A stretch of DNA of 32,438 nt. It comes from Bryobacterales bacterium (GTDB lineage: Bacteria; Acidobacteriota; Terriglobia; Bryobacterales; Bryobacteraceae). The stretch is from contig JAEUQE010000084.1 in NCBI GenBank assembly GCA_016789785.1, positions 1-32,438 of the forward strand, written 5' to 3'. The notes beneath the pieces are model-generated. The model was not told the origin of the DNA. It saw only the letters and a program-made list of their open reading frames with translations, and made no database searches. Below, one piece after another: positions 1 to 9,300 of the stretch. The translations under genes were made by a program, and so were the position numbers. The first letter of the stretch is position 1. Each line of letters starts with the position of its first letter.

Positions 1-336
1 TCCGCTTTGGCGCTCCAACGGCTCCGCTGGAACGTTCGGCGTCGCGCCCAGCAGTGCGACGCCGATCACCGCATCGCGGAACTGCAACGTCGTTTCATTG
101 TCCTGGAACAAAACCGTGTACCCAGCGCTCCGTCCGATGTATTGGACTGAGGGAGCGGCTTGTCCGGCGTTCGGTTCGAAGAAGAGGGGAAGCGAGAGCG
201 AACGGCCCGGGCCGGTCTGGGGACCGCCGGTCTGGGGGCTGCGGGTCTGGGGGCCGCCGGTCGCGGGAGAAGCAGGGCCTCCGAGGACCAACACGGGCCA
301 CAACCCTGCGAGTGCAAACAGCCATCTTTGCGTCAT
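1..336 (-). CDS. Secreted SBBP-type protein, N-terminal part (truncated by window edge)
   Basis: Reading from an ATG at 336, the minus strand stays open for 112 codons to the window edge. The start MTQRWLFALAGLWPVLVLGG is a signal peptide. A low-complexity Gly-Pro-Gln-Thr linker follows (about residues 27-43), then LPLFFEPNAGQ, a spaced Val-Gln-Tyr, and a GYTVLFQDNETTLQF segment. FEPNxGQ followed by a GY(T/x)(L/V) strand is the usual opening of long secreted proteins that carry SBBP-type beta-propeller repeats and Ig-like domains, common in Acidobacteria. The repeats themselves would lie left of the window, so the full architecture is unknown. It is divergent from the regulator gene at 472, leaving 135 bases for both promoters. 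I am fairly sure it is coding and exported; its precise role is not known. Confidence 0.75.
   Translation of the reverse strand, partial: MTQRWLFALAGLWPVLVLGGPASPATGGPQTRSPQTGGPQTGPGRSLSLPLFFEPNAGQAAPSVQYIGRSAGYTVLFQDNETTLQFRDAVIGVALLGATPNVPAEPLERQSG
212..256. repeat. Three 15-bp tandem repeats inside the secreted protein's linker
   Basis: Three consecutive 15-base units read ccggtctggggaccg, ccggtctgggggctg and cgggtctgggggccg; a diverged fourth begins at 257. The length is a multiple of three, so gain or loss of a unit keeps the minus-strand reading frame. The encoded peptide is a Gly/Pro/Gln/Thr linker between the signal peptide and the FEPNAGQ domain. Confidence 0.75.
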
Positions 337-471
337 GGAGGGCAGCGTACGGGAAGTTGGACGGGAATCTCAATAAAGTTCGCGTGAGACTCACATTAAC
401 GGGCAAGCCATTGATTCATAAGGTAGGTTGCTCATTGCATAAAGCGTCCGGGGATGCCATAATCGCATTCG

Positions 472-2631
472 GTGAAGTGGTGCTTCGGACCATTTGAGTA
501 CGATCAGGAGGCGCGCGAACTCCGTAAGAGGGGGATTCGTCTGAAGGTCGGTGGCCAGCCCCTGGTGATCCTGGACGCCCTGCTGGCGCGGCCTGGTGAA
601 GTGGTGAAGCGATCGGAATTGCGGGACCTGCTCTGGCCTGGACAGGCGTTTGGCGAGTACGAGACCGGCATGAATGTCGCCCTGATGAAACTCCGTCAGG
701 CTCTTGGCGACACCGCATCGAAAGCGCTCTATATCGAGACGATCCCTCGCACGGGGTACCGTTTCATCGCGCCGGTGGAGCGCATCCCGCCGCCGGCGCC
801 GCCCGGTTTGACAAACTCCGCATCCCTCGCCGAGAGCGCTCCCATCGTGGCCCCTCCGGAGGCGCCAGCCCCGGCGCCCATCACTTCCTCCCGCCTTCGA
901 CGCTACGCTTTGTACGCCGGAATCTTCGGAGTCCTGCTCATTGCGTCCTCGGCGGCCGCCTGGAGGATGTTACGCGAGCCCGAGCGCGTCGCGCCCATGC
1001 GTCTGTCGCCGCTAACCACGCTTCCGAGCCGCGAAGAGACTCCGTCGATTTCTCCGGAAGGGAATTACGTCGCCTTTTCCGGAAATGGCGAAGATGGGAG
1101 TAACTGGGACATTTATGTGATCCTCTCCGATGGCAGTGAGATGCGCCGTCTGACCACGGACAAAGGAAGTGACCGCTATCCTGTATGGTCGCCGGATGGT
1201 AAGCGGATCGCCTTCGTGCGTGACGCCAATCAAGTGATTGTCATCAGTTTGCTGGGCGGAGAGGAGCGCCGGATTTGCGAAACGCGTGGATATACGGTGG
1301 CTTGGGCGCCCGACGGACGGAGCCTGATTGTTCCGCGGCGCGATGAGCCGGGTTCCGCTATCTTTCATCTGGATCGTGTTCCTTTGGACGGCAGTCCAGC
1401 CTCGACTTACGTTCCCGCCTCCGCGCGGCCCGACGGTTTTCTGCCGTTCAGTTACTCTCGCGATGGGAGGCAGTTCGCTTACATCCGCTCAGCGCGGGGC
1501 GGCAGCGCGGTGGTCGTGCAGGATGCCGGTGGCAGCAATGCCCGGGATCTGGTTCGATGGTCGCAACCCATTCGGGGGCTGGCGTGGGCTCCGTCGGATC
1601 AGGAGATCGTTGTGGCTGTCGCCGAGCAGAAGCTACTTCGCCTGGCGCGCGTTTCGGTCAATACTGGCAACCTACGCTTTCTCGGCGAAGGGTTGGATAG
1701 TGAATCGGCGCCTGCATTCGGCCGCACCCTGGCTGGAAATACGCTGCTGGTCTTCGAGCGGGCGCAATTCGACCAGAATCTGCACGAGAGCAGCTTCGCA
1801 CAGCCTGGCAGCGACCAGACCTTGGCCACCAGCCGCGTCGAGTCGAGCCCGTCCTACTCGTCGGATGGATCGCGGATCGCCTTCGTTTCCAATCGTTCCG
1901 GACCCGATGAGATCTGGGTCAGCGACCATAACGGAAAACGCGCCACGATGCTCACGAATCTGGGCAGGGAGGGCAAGGAGGCCGGGTCGCCCAAATGGTC
2001 ACCCGACGCGAAGTGGATCGTGTTCGACGCGGTGGGCGACTCGCCGAACATCTATCGCGTCCCCGCGGCGGGAGGTCCTGCCGTGGCAGTTACCAACTGG
2101 CCGAGCGAACAGGTCCGCCCCAGTTACTCGCGCGATGGCCGTTGGATTTACTTCGGTTCAAACTTCAGCGGGTCATTTGAGATATGGCGAGTCCCCGCCG
2201 GCCGTACCGCGGACGACACCAAGGACGCCGTCATGATGACGCGCGGTGGCGGGTATGAAGCCCAGGAGTCGACCGATGGCCGGTGGCTTTGGTACCGCGC
2301 GGAACGGGACCCAGGCGCATTATGGCGCATGCCTGCGGCTGGGGGAACCGCGGAGAAGATCGTGGATGCGAAGGTCCCGCGCGGTTGGTGGGCGCCGGGC
2401 CGCGAGGGAATTTACTATGTCGACTGGAATGATCAGCCACCGAGCCGGCCGGGGCGGCGGCTGGTGATGTATTTCCATCCGTCGTCTCAGTCCAAGCAAG
2501 TGGCGGAGTTCACGGCGCGGATCTTTCCCGCAACGCCTGACTTCGCGGTTACCCCTGATGAGGAGCGCTGGATGTACTCTGCAATTGAATTGAATAATAC
2601 GGACCTGATGATGGTGACGGACTGGCGGTAG
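472..2631 (+). CDS. Membrane-bound winged-helix regulator with TolB/WD40-like periplasmic propeller
   Basis: A 719-residue one-component regulator. Residues 3-103 form an OmpR/PhoB-type winged helix (Trans_reg_C), ending in the typical IETIPRTGYRF wing. A Pro/Ala-rich linker (about 105-138) leads to one membrane helix (about 145-163). Residues 180-719 carry repeated SPDG/SRDG-x-(I/F)-A-F blades typical of TolB/PD40-like propellers, for example PVWSPDGKRIAF, SYSSDGSRIAF and KWSPDAKWIVF. The DNA-binding part should be cytoplasmic and the propeller periplasmic, as in CadC/ToxR-type regulators; ligand and target genes are unknown. The start is GTG: an in-frame TAA at 460-462 leaves no upstream alternative, and the winged helix begins at once. 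No strong ribosome binding site is visible. Such fusions are frequent in Acidobacteria. Confidence 0.9.
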   Translation: MKWCFGPFEYDQEARELRKRGIRLKVGGQPLVILDALLARPGEVVKRSELRDLLWPGQAFGEYETGMNVALMKLRQALGDTASKALYIETIPRTGYRFIAPVERIPPPAPPGLTNSASLAESAPIVAPPEAPAPAPITSSRLRRYALYAGIFGVLLIASSAAAWRMLREPERVAPMRLSPLTTLPSREETPSISPEGNYVAFSGNGEDGSNWDIYVILSDGSEMRRLTTDKGSDRYPVWSPDGKRIAFVRDANQVIVISLLGGEERRICETRGYTVAWAPDGRSLIVPRRDEPGSAIFHLDRVPLDGSPASTYVPASARPDGFLPFSYSRDGRQFAYIRSARGGSAVVVQDAGGSNARDLVRWSQPIRGLAWAPSDQEIVVAVAEQKLLRLARVSVNTGNLRFLGEGLDSESAPAFGRTLAGNTLLVFERAQFDQNLHESSFAQPGSDQTLATSRVESSPSYSSDGSRIAFVSNRSGPDEIWVSDHNGKRATMLTNLGREGKEAGSPKWSPDAKWIVFDAVGDSPNIYRVPAAGGPAVAVTNWPSEQVRPSYSRDGRWIYFGSNFSGSFEIWRVPAGRTADDTKDAVMMTRGGGYEAQESTDGRWLWYRAERDPGALWRMPAAGGTAEKIVDAKVPRGWWAPGREGIYYVDWNDQPPSRPGRRLVMYFHPSSQSKQVAEFTARIFPATPDFAVTPDEERWMYSAIELNNTDLMMVTDWR

Positions 2632-2819
2632 GTGTGGGACGGTGGAATCGGAGCCTGTATTTCTGATTACGGACCTCGGAACGCGTTTCCGCGATGCTCT
2701 GGCGCTGAACTGGGCAGACCTTTTGCTGCACGGAACACATGCCGTGGGGGACCGCGGATTCCGGTGTTTCCCTCGGCGCATGACACGCTCCGTGCGCTCC
2801 TCATAGAATGGAGTGGATG

Positions 2820-3278
2820 ATGAGATTGACGCCTCTTGCGCTCGCGCTCGCCGTGTCTGCGATCCCCGCCGCCGCGCAGCAACTCCCCGAAGGTCCGGGG
2901 AAAGCCGAAATGGAAAAGATCTGCAAGGGCTGCCACGAAATGGCCCGTTCCGTGTCTCCGCGCCTTGACCGTGACGGCTGGAACGAGAAGATGACCAAGA
3001 TGGTCGCGTTTGGAATGAAATCCTCCGAACAGGAGTACCAGGCCGTCCTCGACTATCTGGTTCGCCACTTCCCCGCCGACGAGGTTCCGAAGATCAACGT
3101 CAACAAAGCCACCGCCATCCAACTGGAGAGTGCGCTCAGTCTGAAACGCTCGCAGGCCGCGGCTCTCATCGCGCATCGGACCAAGAACGGTGACTTCAAA
3201 TCCATCGACGATCTTAAGAAAGTGCCGCTCATCGACCCTGAAAAGATCGACGCCAAGAAGGACCGGATTGTATTCTAG
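2820..3278 (+). CDS. Exported c-type cytochrome fused to a degenerate ComEA-like helix-hairpin-helix region
   Basis: A protein of 152 residues with a signal peptide [19 protein letters not shown], one heme-binding CKGCH (residues 35-39), and a C-terminal segment from about residue 89 patterned like the tandem helix-hairpin-helix of ComEA ([15 protein letters not shown], then [25 protein letters not shown]). The Gly-x-Gly of each hairpin, which contacts the DNA backbone in canonical domains, is missing: the first hairpin reads LSLKRSQ and the second LIDPEK. DNA binding is therefore doubtful, and a packing or partner-docking role is possible. ATG codons at 2808 and 2817 are also in frame; 2820 gives the best signal peptide, with GGAG at 2810-2813 six bases upstream. 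It leads the four-gene redox cluster. The cytochrome assignment is firm; the fusion's role is unknown. Confidence 0.85.
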   Translation: MRLTPLALALAVSAIPAAAQQLPEGPGKAEMEKICKGCHEMARSVSPRLDRDGWNEKMTKMVAFGMKSSEQEYQAVLDYLVRHFPADEVPKINVNKATAIQLESALSLKRSQAAALIAHRTKNGDFKSIDDLKKVPLIDPEKIDAKKDRIVF

Positions 3279-3324
3279 TCTCAACCGGACTATGAAACAC
3301 CACCGGACCATCAGACATCGCACG

Positions 3325-4374
3325 ATGAAAAATCGAGACGTTGCGTTCGCGTGCGTCGCCGCGTTCGTCCTCACTGCCTGCACCTCGGCGCCGCCGGCCG
3401 CAAAGGACGCTCCAAAAGCGCCGCCGAAGCCCGCCTATCTGGTCTACGTGACCAATGAAGGGTCGGGCGACATGTCCGTCATCGATCCCAATCAGGAGAA
3501 GCCCGTTGCGACGATTCCGCTCGGCAAGCGTCCGCGCGGCATTCACTCCGCCGCTGGTCTCATCTATGTGGCGTTGAGCGGTTCGCCCTCGGCTCCTCCC
3601 GGCGTTGATGAGAGCACGCTGCCTCCGCCCGATAAGAGCGCCGATGGCATTGGTGTGGTCGACCTCGCGCAGCAGAAGGTGGTGCGCAAGCTCTACGGCG
3701 GTTCCGATCCCGAGCAGTTCGCGATCAGTGCCGATGGCAAGTTGATGTATATCGCCAATGAGGACGCGGCCGGTGCAAGCATCATCGACATCACGGACGG
3801 CAAGGTGCTGGCCACCATTCCGACGGGCGAGGAACCGGAAGGCGTGACGATTACTCCCGATGGCAAGCACGTGTATGTGACTTCGGAGGATGATGGATCG
3901 GTGGCTGTGATCGACACAGCCTCACGCAAGAAAGTGAAGACGATCAAGGTTGGACGGCGCCCGCGATCGGTCGCCTTTCTGCCCGACGGGTCACGCGCGT
4001 TTGTGACGAACGAGAACGACGCGAATGTCACCGTGATTGATGCCGTGAAGCCGACCGCGCTGCGCAACATCGCGCTCGAAGCGGGACTGAAGCCGATGGG
4101 CACTGCGATGTCGAAAGACGGCACGAAGCTTTATGTGAGCACGGGTCGCGGCAAAAAAGCACTCATCATCGACACGGCGACGGAGAAAGTGGTGGCATCG
4201 ATGGAAGTGGGGCAGCGCCCATGGGGCATCGCGCTTTCACCCGATGAAAAGCTGCTGTTCACTGCCAACGGTCCATCCAACGATGTGTCGGTGGTCGATC
4301 TTGCCACGCGAACCGTGATTCGGAGAGTGCCTGTAGGCGAACGTCCTTGGGGCGTGCTCGTGTTGGCACAGTGA
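3325..4374 (+). CDS. YVTN-family beta-propeller lipoprotein
   Basis: A 349-residue exported propeller. The start at 3325 gives MKNRDVAFACVAAFVLTAC, a lipoprotein signal with lipobox LTAC and acylated Cys19; an in-frame ATG at 3292 would only add a charged extension. Residues 38-345 are about seven YVTN blades (YVTNEGSGDMSVID, YIANEDAAGASIID, YVTSEDDGSVAVID, FVTNENDANVTVID, FTANGPSNDVSVVD). The inter-blade pattern RPRGI / SDPEQFAIS / EPEGV / RPWGI resembles the 'PQQ-dependent catabolism-associated beta-propeller' family, which sits near periplasmic quinoprotein dehydrogenases. No such dehydrogenase is in the window. It lies between the cytochrome/HhH gene and the di-heme peroxidase gene, only 7 bases before the latter. 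It probably acts as an interaction platform or redox partner; no catalytic residues are recognisable. Confidence 0.88.
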   Translation: MKNRDVAFACVAAFVLTACTSAPPAAKDAPKAPPKPAYLVYVTNEGSGDMSVIDPNQEKPVATIPLGKRPRGIHSAAGLIYVALSGSPSAPPGVDESTLPPPDKSADGIGVVDLAQQKVVRKLYGGSDPEQFAISADGKLMYIANEDAAGASIIDITDGKVLATIPTGEEPEGVTITPDGKHVYVTSEDDGSVAVIDTASRKKVKTIKVGRRPRSVAFLPDGSRAFVTNENDANVTVIDAVKPTALRNIALEAGLKPMGTAMSKDGTKLYVSTGRGKKALIIDTATEKVVASMEVGQRPWGIALSPDEKLLFTANGPSNDVSVVDLATRTVIRRVPVGERPWGVLVLAQ

Positions 4375-4381
4375 GGCTGTC

Positions 4382-5452
4382 ATGACCGCTTCGCGCTTGT
4401 GGATTGCGATGGTGCTGGTGCTGATGTGCGCGTGTTCGCGGCCTACGACGAAGGTGGAAAGCGTGGAGTTGGGTGCGAAGCCAGCCGGCACTCCGGTCTC
4501 GCTGGATGCGCCCCTGGGACTGCCTCCTGTGCCCGTGCCCGCCGATCGCCCATTGACGAAGGAAGTGATCGCGCTTGGTGAGAAGCTCTACTTCAGTCCG
4601 CTGCTTTCCATTGATCAGACGATTTCGTGTGCATCCTGCCACGATCCGCGCAAGGGGTTCGCGGACGGCCAGCCGGTGTCGACGGGAGTGAAGGGCAAGA
4701 AGGGAAATCGCAGCGCGCCGACGGTGATCAATGCAGCGTATGCCGCGCCGATGTTCTGGGATGGCCGTGCGGCGACACTGGAAGCGCAAGCCGCGGGGCC
4801 GATCGTGAATCCTGTGGAGATGGCGCACAGCGTGGAAGGCGTGGAGAAGAGCGTCGGCGCCAACGCGGAACTGCGTGCGATGTTCGTGGCCGCATACGGC
4901 GAAGCGCCGGCCGGTCAATCACCGGTCAATATGCAACGCATCACGTCGGCGATTGCCGCGTTTGAGCGCACGGTGCTTCGCGGCAACTCGCCTTTTGACC
5001 GCTATCAATATGGCGGCGACAAGAGCGCGCTGAGCCCTGCGGCGATCCATGGTCTGGCGGTATTCCGAGACGTGAAGAAGGGCAATTGCGCGGTGTGCCA
5101 CACCATTGACGAAGAATACGCGCTATTCACCGACAACAAGTTCCACAACCTCGGCGCGGGCATGAATCCCGAAGGCGAACTCACCGATGCGGGGCGTTTC
5201 GTGGTCACGAATCAGGAAGCCGACATGGGCGCCTTCCGCACGCCGACGTTGCGCAACATTGCCGAAACCGCACCCTACATGCATGACGGCAGCCTCAAGA
5301 CGCTGAAGGATGTCGTCGACTTCTACGTCGGCGGGGGCAATGCGAACCGGCATCTCGACAAAGAGATTAAGTCGCTGAGCCACCTCACGCGGCAGGAGCG
5401 CGCCGATCTGGTTGCCTTCATGGAATCGCTTACTGGCGAGGCGCCGAAATGA
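4382..5452 (+). CDS. Di-heme cytochrome c peroxidase / MauG-family protein
   Basis: A 356-residue exported di-heme protein. The N-terminus is a signal peptide, possibly of lipoprotein type (VLVLMCACSRP), though the lipobox is imperfect. The two heme sites are CASCH (83-87) and CAVCH (236-240). Family hallmarks are present: GEKLYFSPLLS (66-76), FWDGRAATLEAQA (125-137), NPVEM (143-147), GAFRTPTLRNI (283-293) and APYMHDGSLKTL (297-308). Relatives either reduce H2O2 with electrons from small cytochromes or cupredoxins (CCP), or use a bis-Fe(IV) state to oxidise a partner protein (MauG, MbnH); the motifs alone do not decide which. Its stop overlaps the start of the cupredoxin gene (ATGA), implying translational coupling, and a mono-heme cytochrome is encoded upstream, so electron donors are available in the same cluster. 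Confidence 0.93.
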   Translation: MTASRLWIAMVLVLMCACSRPTTKVESVELGAKPAGTPVSLDAPLGLPPVPVPADRPLTKEVIALGEKLYFSPLLSIDQTISCASCHDPRKGFADGQPVSTGVKGKKGNRSAPTVINAAYAAPMFWDGRAATLEAQAAGPIVNPVEMAHSVEGVEKSVGANAELRAMFVAAYGEAPAGQSPVNMQRITSAIAAFERTVLRGNSPFDRYQYGGDKSALSPAAIHGLAVFRDVKKGNCAVCHTIDEEYALFTDNKFHNLGAGMNPEGELTDAGRFVVTNQEADMGAFRTPTLRNIAETAPYMHDGSLKTLKDVVDFYVGGGNANRHLDKEIKSLSHLTRQERADLVAFMESLTGEAPK

Positions 5453-6282
5453 AATCTGCATCGGTCGTTGCGTGCGTGGTTTTCGCGGTGGGATGTACTG
5501 CGAACCGTCCTGTGGCTGGCCCGGAGAAGAACGCAAAGAAGAAGGCGCCGGTGTATTTCCGTGTGGATCCAGCGACGGCAGCCAACGTGCGTGGAGTGGT
5601 TCGCTTCGAAGGCAAGGCGCCACCACGAAAGCGCATCTCCATGGATGCCGAGGCCGATTGCGCAAAGCTGCACCCGGAGCCGGTGTTCGAAGAACGCGTG
5701 CGCGTGGGCAAGCAGAACGGGCTCGCCAATGCGTTTGTTTATGTGCAAAAGGGGCTGGAAGGGAAGACATTCGAACCTACGCAACAAGCTGTGGTGATCG
5801 AGCAGAAGGGCTGCCAGTTTATCCCGCGGGTCACAGGCATTCGCACCGGGCAGACACTGCGAGTGAAGAACAGCGACCCCGTCTCGCACAACATTCACCC
5901 TGTCCCGAAGAACAATCGGGATTGGAATCAGCAGCAGCCTCCGCAAGCGCCTGATCTGCAGCGGCGTTTCGGTTTTCCGGAAGTCATGATTCCGGTGAAG
6001 TGCAATATTCATGCGTGGATGAAGAGCTACATCGGCGTGCTGGAGCATCCGTACTTCGCCATCACGAACAGCGATGGGGAGTTCACGGTCAACGGTCTGC
6101 CACCAGGTGAGTACGTGCTCGCCGCATGGCATGAAGAGACGGGCGAAACGCAGCAGCCATTCACGGTGTCCGCGGCTGAAACGAAAACGGTCGATTTTGT
6201 TCTGGGCTTGAAACGCTCGGTATCCGCTACGGGCGAGGTGGCAGCCCGCCCTTCCGGACCTCCCATCCAACCCAAACCCTAA
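5449..6282 (+). CDS. Cupredoxin-domain lipoprotein with carboxypeptidase-regulatory-like tail
   Basis: A 277-residue exported copper-protein candidate. The start overlaps the preceding stop by 4 bases. The signal MKSASVVACVVFAVGC suggests lipidation at Cys16. Residues 45-200 have the fold pattern seen in methylamine-utilisation-type cupredoxins: GVVRFEGKAP, then NSDPVSHNIH (141-150), then VKCNIHAWM (183-191). His147, Cys185, His188 and Met191 fit type-1 copper ligands (Cys-x2-His-x2-Met loop). Residues about 203-232 (FAITNSDGEFTVNGLPPGEYVLAAWHEE) form a small CnaB/carboxypeptidase-regulatory-like sandwich. It probably shuttles electrons to or from the coupled di-heme enzyme, or is that enzyme's substrate. 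The tail after residue 250 is Pro-rich and probably disordered. The copper-site assignment is based on motif only. Confidence 0.88.
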   Translation: MKSASVVACVVFAVGCTANRPVAGPEKNAKKKAPVYFRVDPATAANVRGVVRFEGKAPPRKRISMDAEADCAKLHPEPVFEERVRVGKQNGLANAFVYVQKGLEGKTFEPTQQAVVIEQKGCQFIPRVTGIRTGQTLRVKNSDPVSHNIHPVPKNNRDWNQQQPPQAPDLQRRFGFPEVMIPVKCNIHAWMKSYIGVLEHPYFAITNSDGEFTVNGLPPGEYVLAAWHEETGETQQPFTVSAAETKTVDFVLGLKRSVSATGEVAARPSGPPIQPKP

Positions 6283-6384
6283 CCCCGACCTTAAAGATCT
6301 GGAGCGATTCCGACGAAAGTCCAATAGTACCAATTGGGCCGAAGTCTCAATTGTTAAAACCAGATTGCCCGGGAAGGTGAGATC

Positions 6385-9300
6385 ATGCGTTTGTTCTGTT
6401 CCGTAGGCTTGTGGCTTCTTGCTGTTGTCTCCGCCAGCGCTCAGACCCAGGCGCCTGCCATCCGGCAAGGCTTCAACACCAAGCAGTTCGGCCCGTGTCT
6501 CGACTGTTCCTCGCCACTTGAACCTATCGGCTTCACGGTCAACTTCTTCGGCGTCACCGAGTCCTCGCTCTACGTCAACTCCCACGGCAACGTCACCTTC
6601 GGGCAAGCCCGGCCCGGCAACTTCGTCCCGGAAGTCCTGCAGGGCTCCATTATCCGCATCATTGCTCCGTACTTTGCCGACAACGACATGAACGCCACCG
6701 ACACGGCGGTCACCTACGGCGGCGGGACCCTCAACGGACGGCAGGCCTTCGGCGTCAACTGGCTGAATCAGGGCTACTTCCTGCGGCACGGAACCAAGAA
6801 AGTCAACTTTCAGTTGATCCTCATCAACCGTGCCGACCGTGCCGCCGGTGACTTCGATATGGAATTCAACTACGGCGTCATGGAATGGGAGGCCGGCGGT
6901 CCGGATGTCCCCTCGCAGAACGGCAACAACGGACTGTGCGCCGGACTTCCGAACTGCATCCCGGCGGCAGTGGGCTGGTCGAACGGGCTCACCGGCGCAC
7001 AAAACCGCAGCTTCGAGATCACCGGCTCCCGGATCGCTGGTGCGCTCATCGATAGCAATCCCAATGGCCTGCGCTATCGTATTCAGGGTTCCACCATCCC
7101 GGGCCGCCTGATCTTCGAAGTCCGTAACGGCGAAGTCGTATCGAGCATCAGTGTCTCTCCGGGGACCGTGACGCTTTCTCCAAGCCAGTCGCAGCAGTTT
7201 ACGGCGGCTGTTTCCGGCCAGACGTCCACCGCCGTCACCTGGACGATCAGCCCGCCGAACATCGGCGCCATCACGCCGGGCGGTCTCTACACGGCGCCCG
7301 CCTCCATCGCGGCACAGACCACGGTGACCGTCACTGCCACCAGTACGGAGGACACGTCACGTGTCGCGACGGCTACCGTGATTGTCCGGCCGCCGACAAA
7401 TTGCACTTACAACTTATCTTCCAGCAGTATCTCATTTAGCGCGGCAGGGGGCTCCGGCGAAGTAAGTCTCGCGACGTCTGGCGGCTGCCCGTGGACCGCG
7501 GGCACCAGTTCGAGCTTCGTCACCATCACCAGCGGCGGATCAGGTTCCGGCGCGGGCGTCATCCGCTTCACGGTGGCCGCGAACGCGACGACGGCCCCAC
7601 GCGCAGGCACCTTGACCATCGGCGGGCAGACGTTCACCATCTCTCAGGCGGGCACGGGCTGCACCGGCGCCATCACGCCGCTTAGCACGAGCGTGGGCTC
7701 GGGCGCGGGGACTTTCCAGGTCAACGTGGCAGTTACTTCTCCCGAGTGTATTTGGGCGGCGTCGAGTAACATTGCATGGGCCAGCGCTTCCGCTCCGGCC
7801 GGCGGCACGGGCAACGGCACTCTCACCGTCTCTTTCACCGCCAACACCGCGGCTCAAACGCGCGCTGGAACGCTGCTGGTCGCCGGCGTACCATTCATCC
7901 TCCGGCAGGCAGGAACGGATTGCGCCAATGTTACTTTGGGAGAATCCGAACTGAGCGCCGGGGCGGGAAGCGGATCCGGCTTGGTCGCGGTGTCCGTTGG
8001 GGGCGGCTGCGCCTACTCGGTAACCAGCAACGCAAGCTTCCTTACCGTGACCTCCGGCGGAAATCCCTCGGGCCCCTCGACGGTGAATTTCAACATCGCC
8101 GCCAACACATCCAACGCGCCACGCACGGGAACGATCACCATCGGCGGCCAGACGTTCACGGTCAATCAGTCGTCAAACTCGGCTACTGGGATCAGTTGCA
8201 ATGTGCAGGCGCCGGCATCCACGGCCACAGTACGTTCCACCGGGCGCACGGAGTTACTGCCCGCCTTCGAGGTCGAATGCAGCGGACGTACCGGCGGCAA
8301 CATCTTTCGGGCTGACCTGGTAGTTACTCTGAATGCACACGTATCCAACCGTGTGACGCAGCCGGCCAATGAGACCACGGATGCCGTGATGCTCGCCGTG
8401 GGCGGCTCCACCATTCCAGGCCGCGTCGAAGGGCCCAATGCGATTCGCTTCCTCAATATTCCGATTTCCGAGGGCGAGCCGTCGCTTTTCCGGCGATTCC
8501 GGATTTCGGGGCTGCGCGCCGACGCGTCGGTGGTCGGCGCTACCCAGATCACCGCGCGAGTGAATCTCCGTTCGCCAGTGCCGGTGACTGTTCTGAATGC
8601 GACCCGCACGCTTGCGCAGATCGCCCAACCGGTTGTGGTGAGCCGGGGCGCGACTCGCAATGGCGAGACCGCCGCGCAGCGCATTGTCCCGGTGCTGATT
8701 ACGGAGACATCGCCTACCGTGTTCAAACAGCTCTCCGAGGAGGGCAGCGGACAGAATGCCGATACGGGCACACGCATCCGGCTCGTGATCCAGGGGATTC
8801 CGAACGGCGCGGCAGTTTTCGCAGCGGCCGCCAGCGCGGACAACAAGGCCCGCCTGTTCTCCGCCAATGCGGATGGGTCGGGCGGAAGCGCCGTGGCAGG
8901 CGCACCGCGCGCCGGCGGCACTTACTCGCAACTTACAGTCAGCAATGGCACGGCCAACGCCACCTGGGAACTGGTGGGAAGCGACGCGGCGGCTGTCGAT
9001 TCGATTGAACTGCCAATTCTTGTGGAGAACGGCGCTGTGGAAGGGATTCAATTCAATGCCTCACTTGGCCCGGTGAGCGATGTCGGCATCGCCAGCGCCA
9101 GCGGACCGGTTCCGCGCTTTTTGAATGCGGCCGCGCCCGTGCCGTTCGTGAACATGCGCATCCGCACCACGACGGGCATGGGCAGCCGTCCCATCGCACA
9201 GCGGACTCCGGCGCCTTTGGGCGGCACCGTGACATTCACTCACACCGTCACCAATGACTCGGAACGCAACGCGGACAACGTCACCGTGCGCAACATCCCG

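Noticed and set aside
2632..2820. Possible small gene between the regulator and the cytochrome gene
   Set aside because: The 62-codon frame here has no ribosome site or recognisable motif and ends at the next gene's start region.
3292..3325. Alternative upstream start for the YVTN lipoprotein
   Set aside because: It adds a charged stretch (MKHHRTIRHRT) before the lipoprotein signal, which would abolish export; 3325 is preferred.
5323..7002. 559-codon minus-strand frame across the cupredoxin and giant-protein genes
   Set aside because: Spans two unrelated plus-strand genes and the gap between them, and shows no recognised motif.
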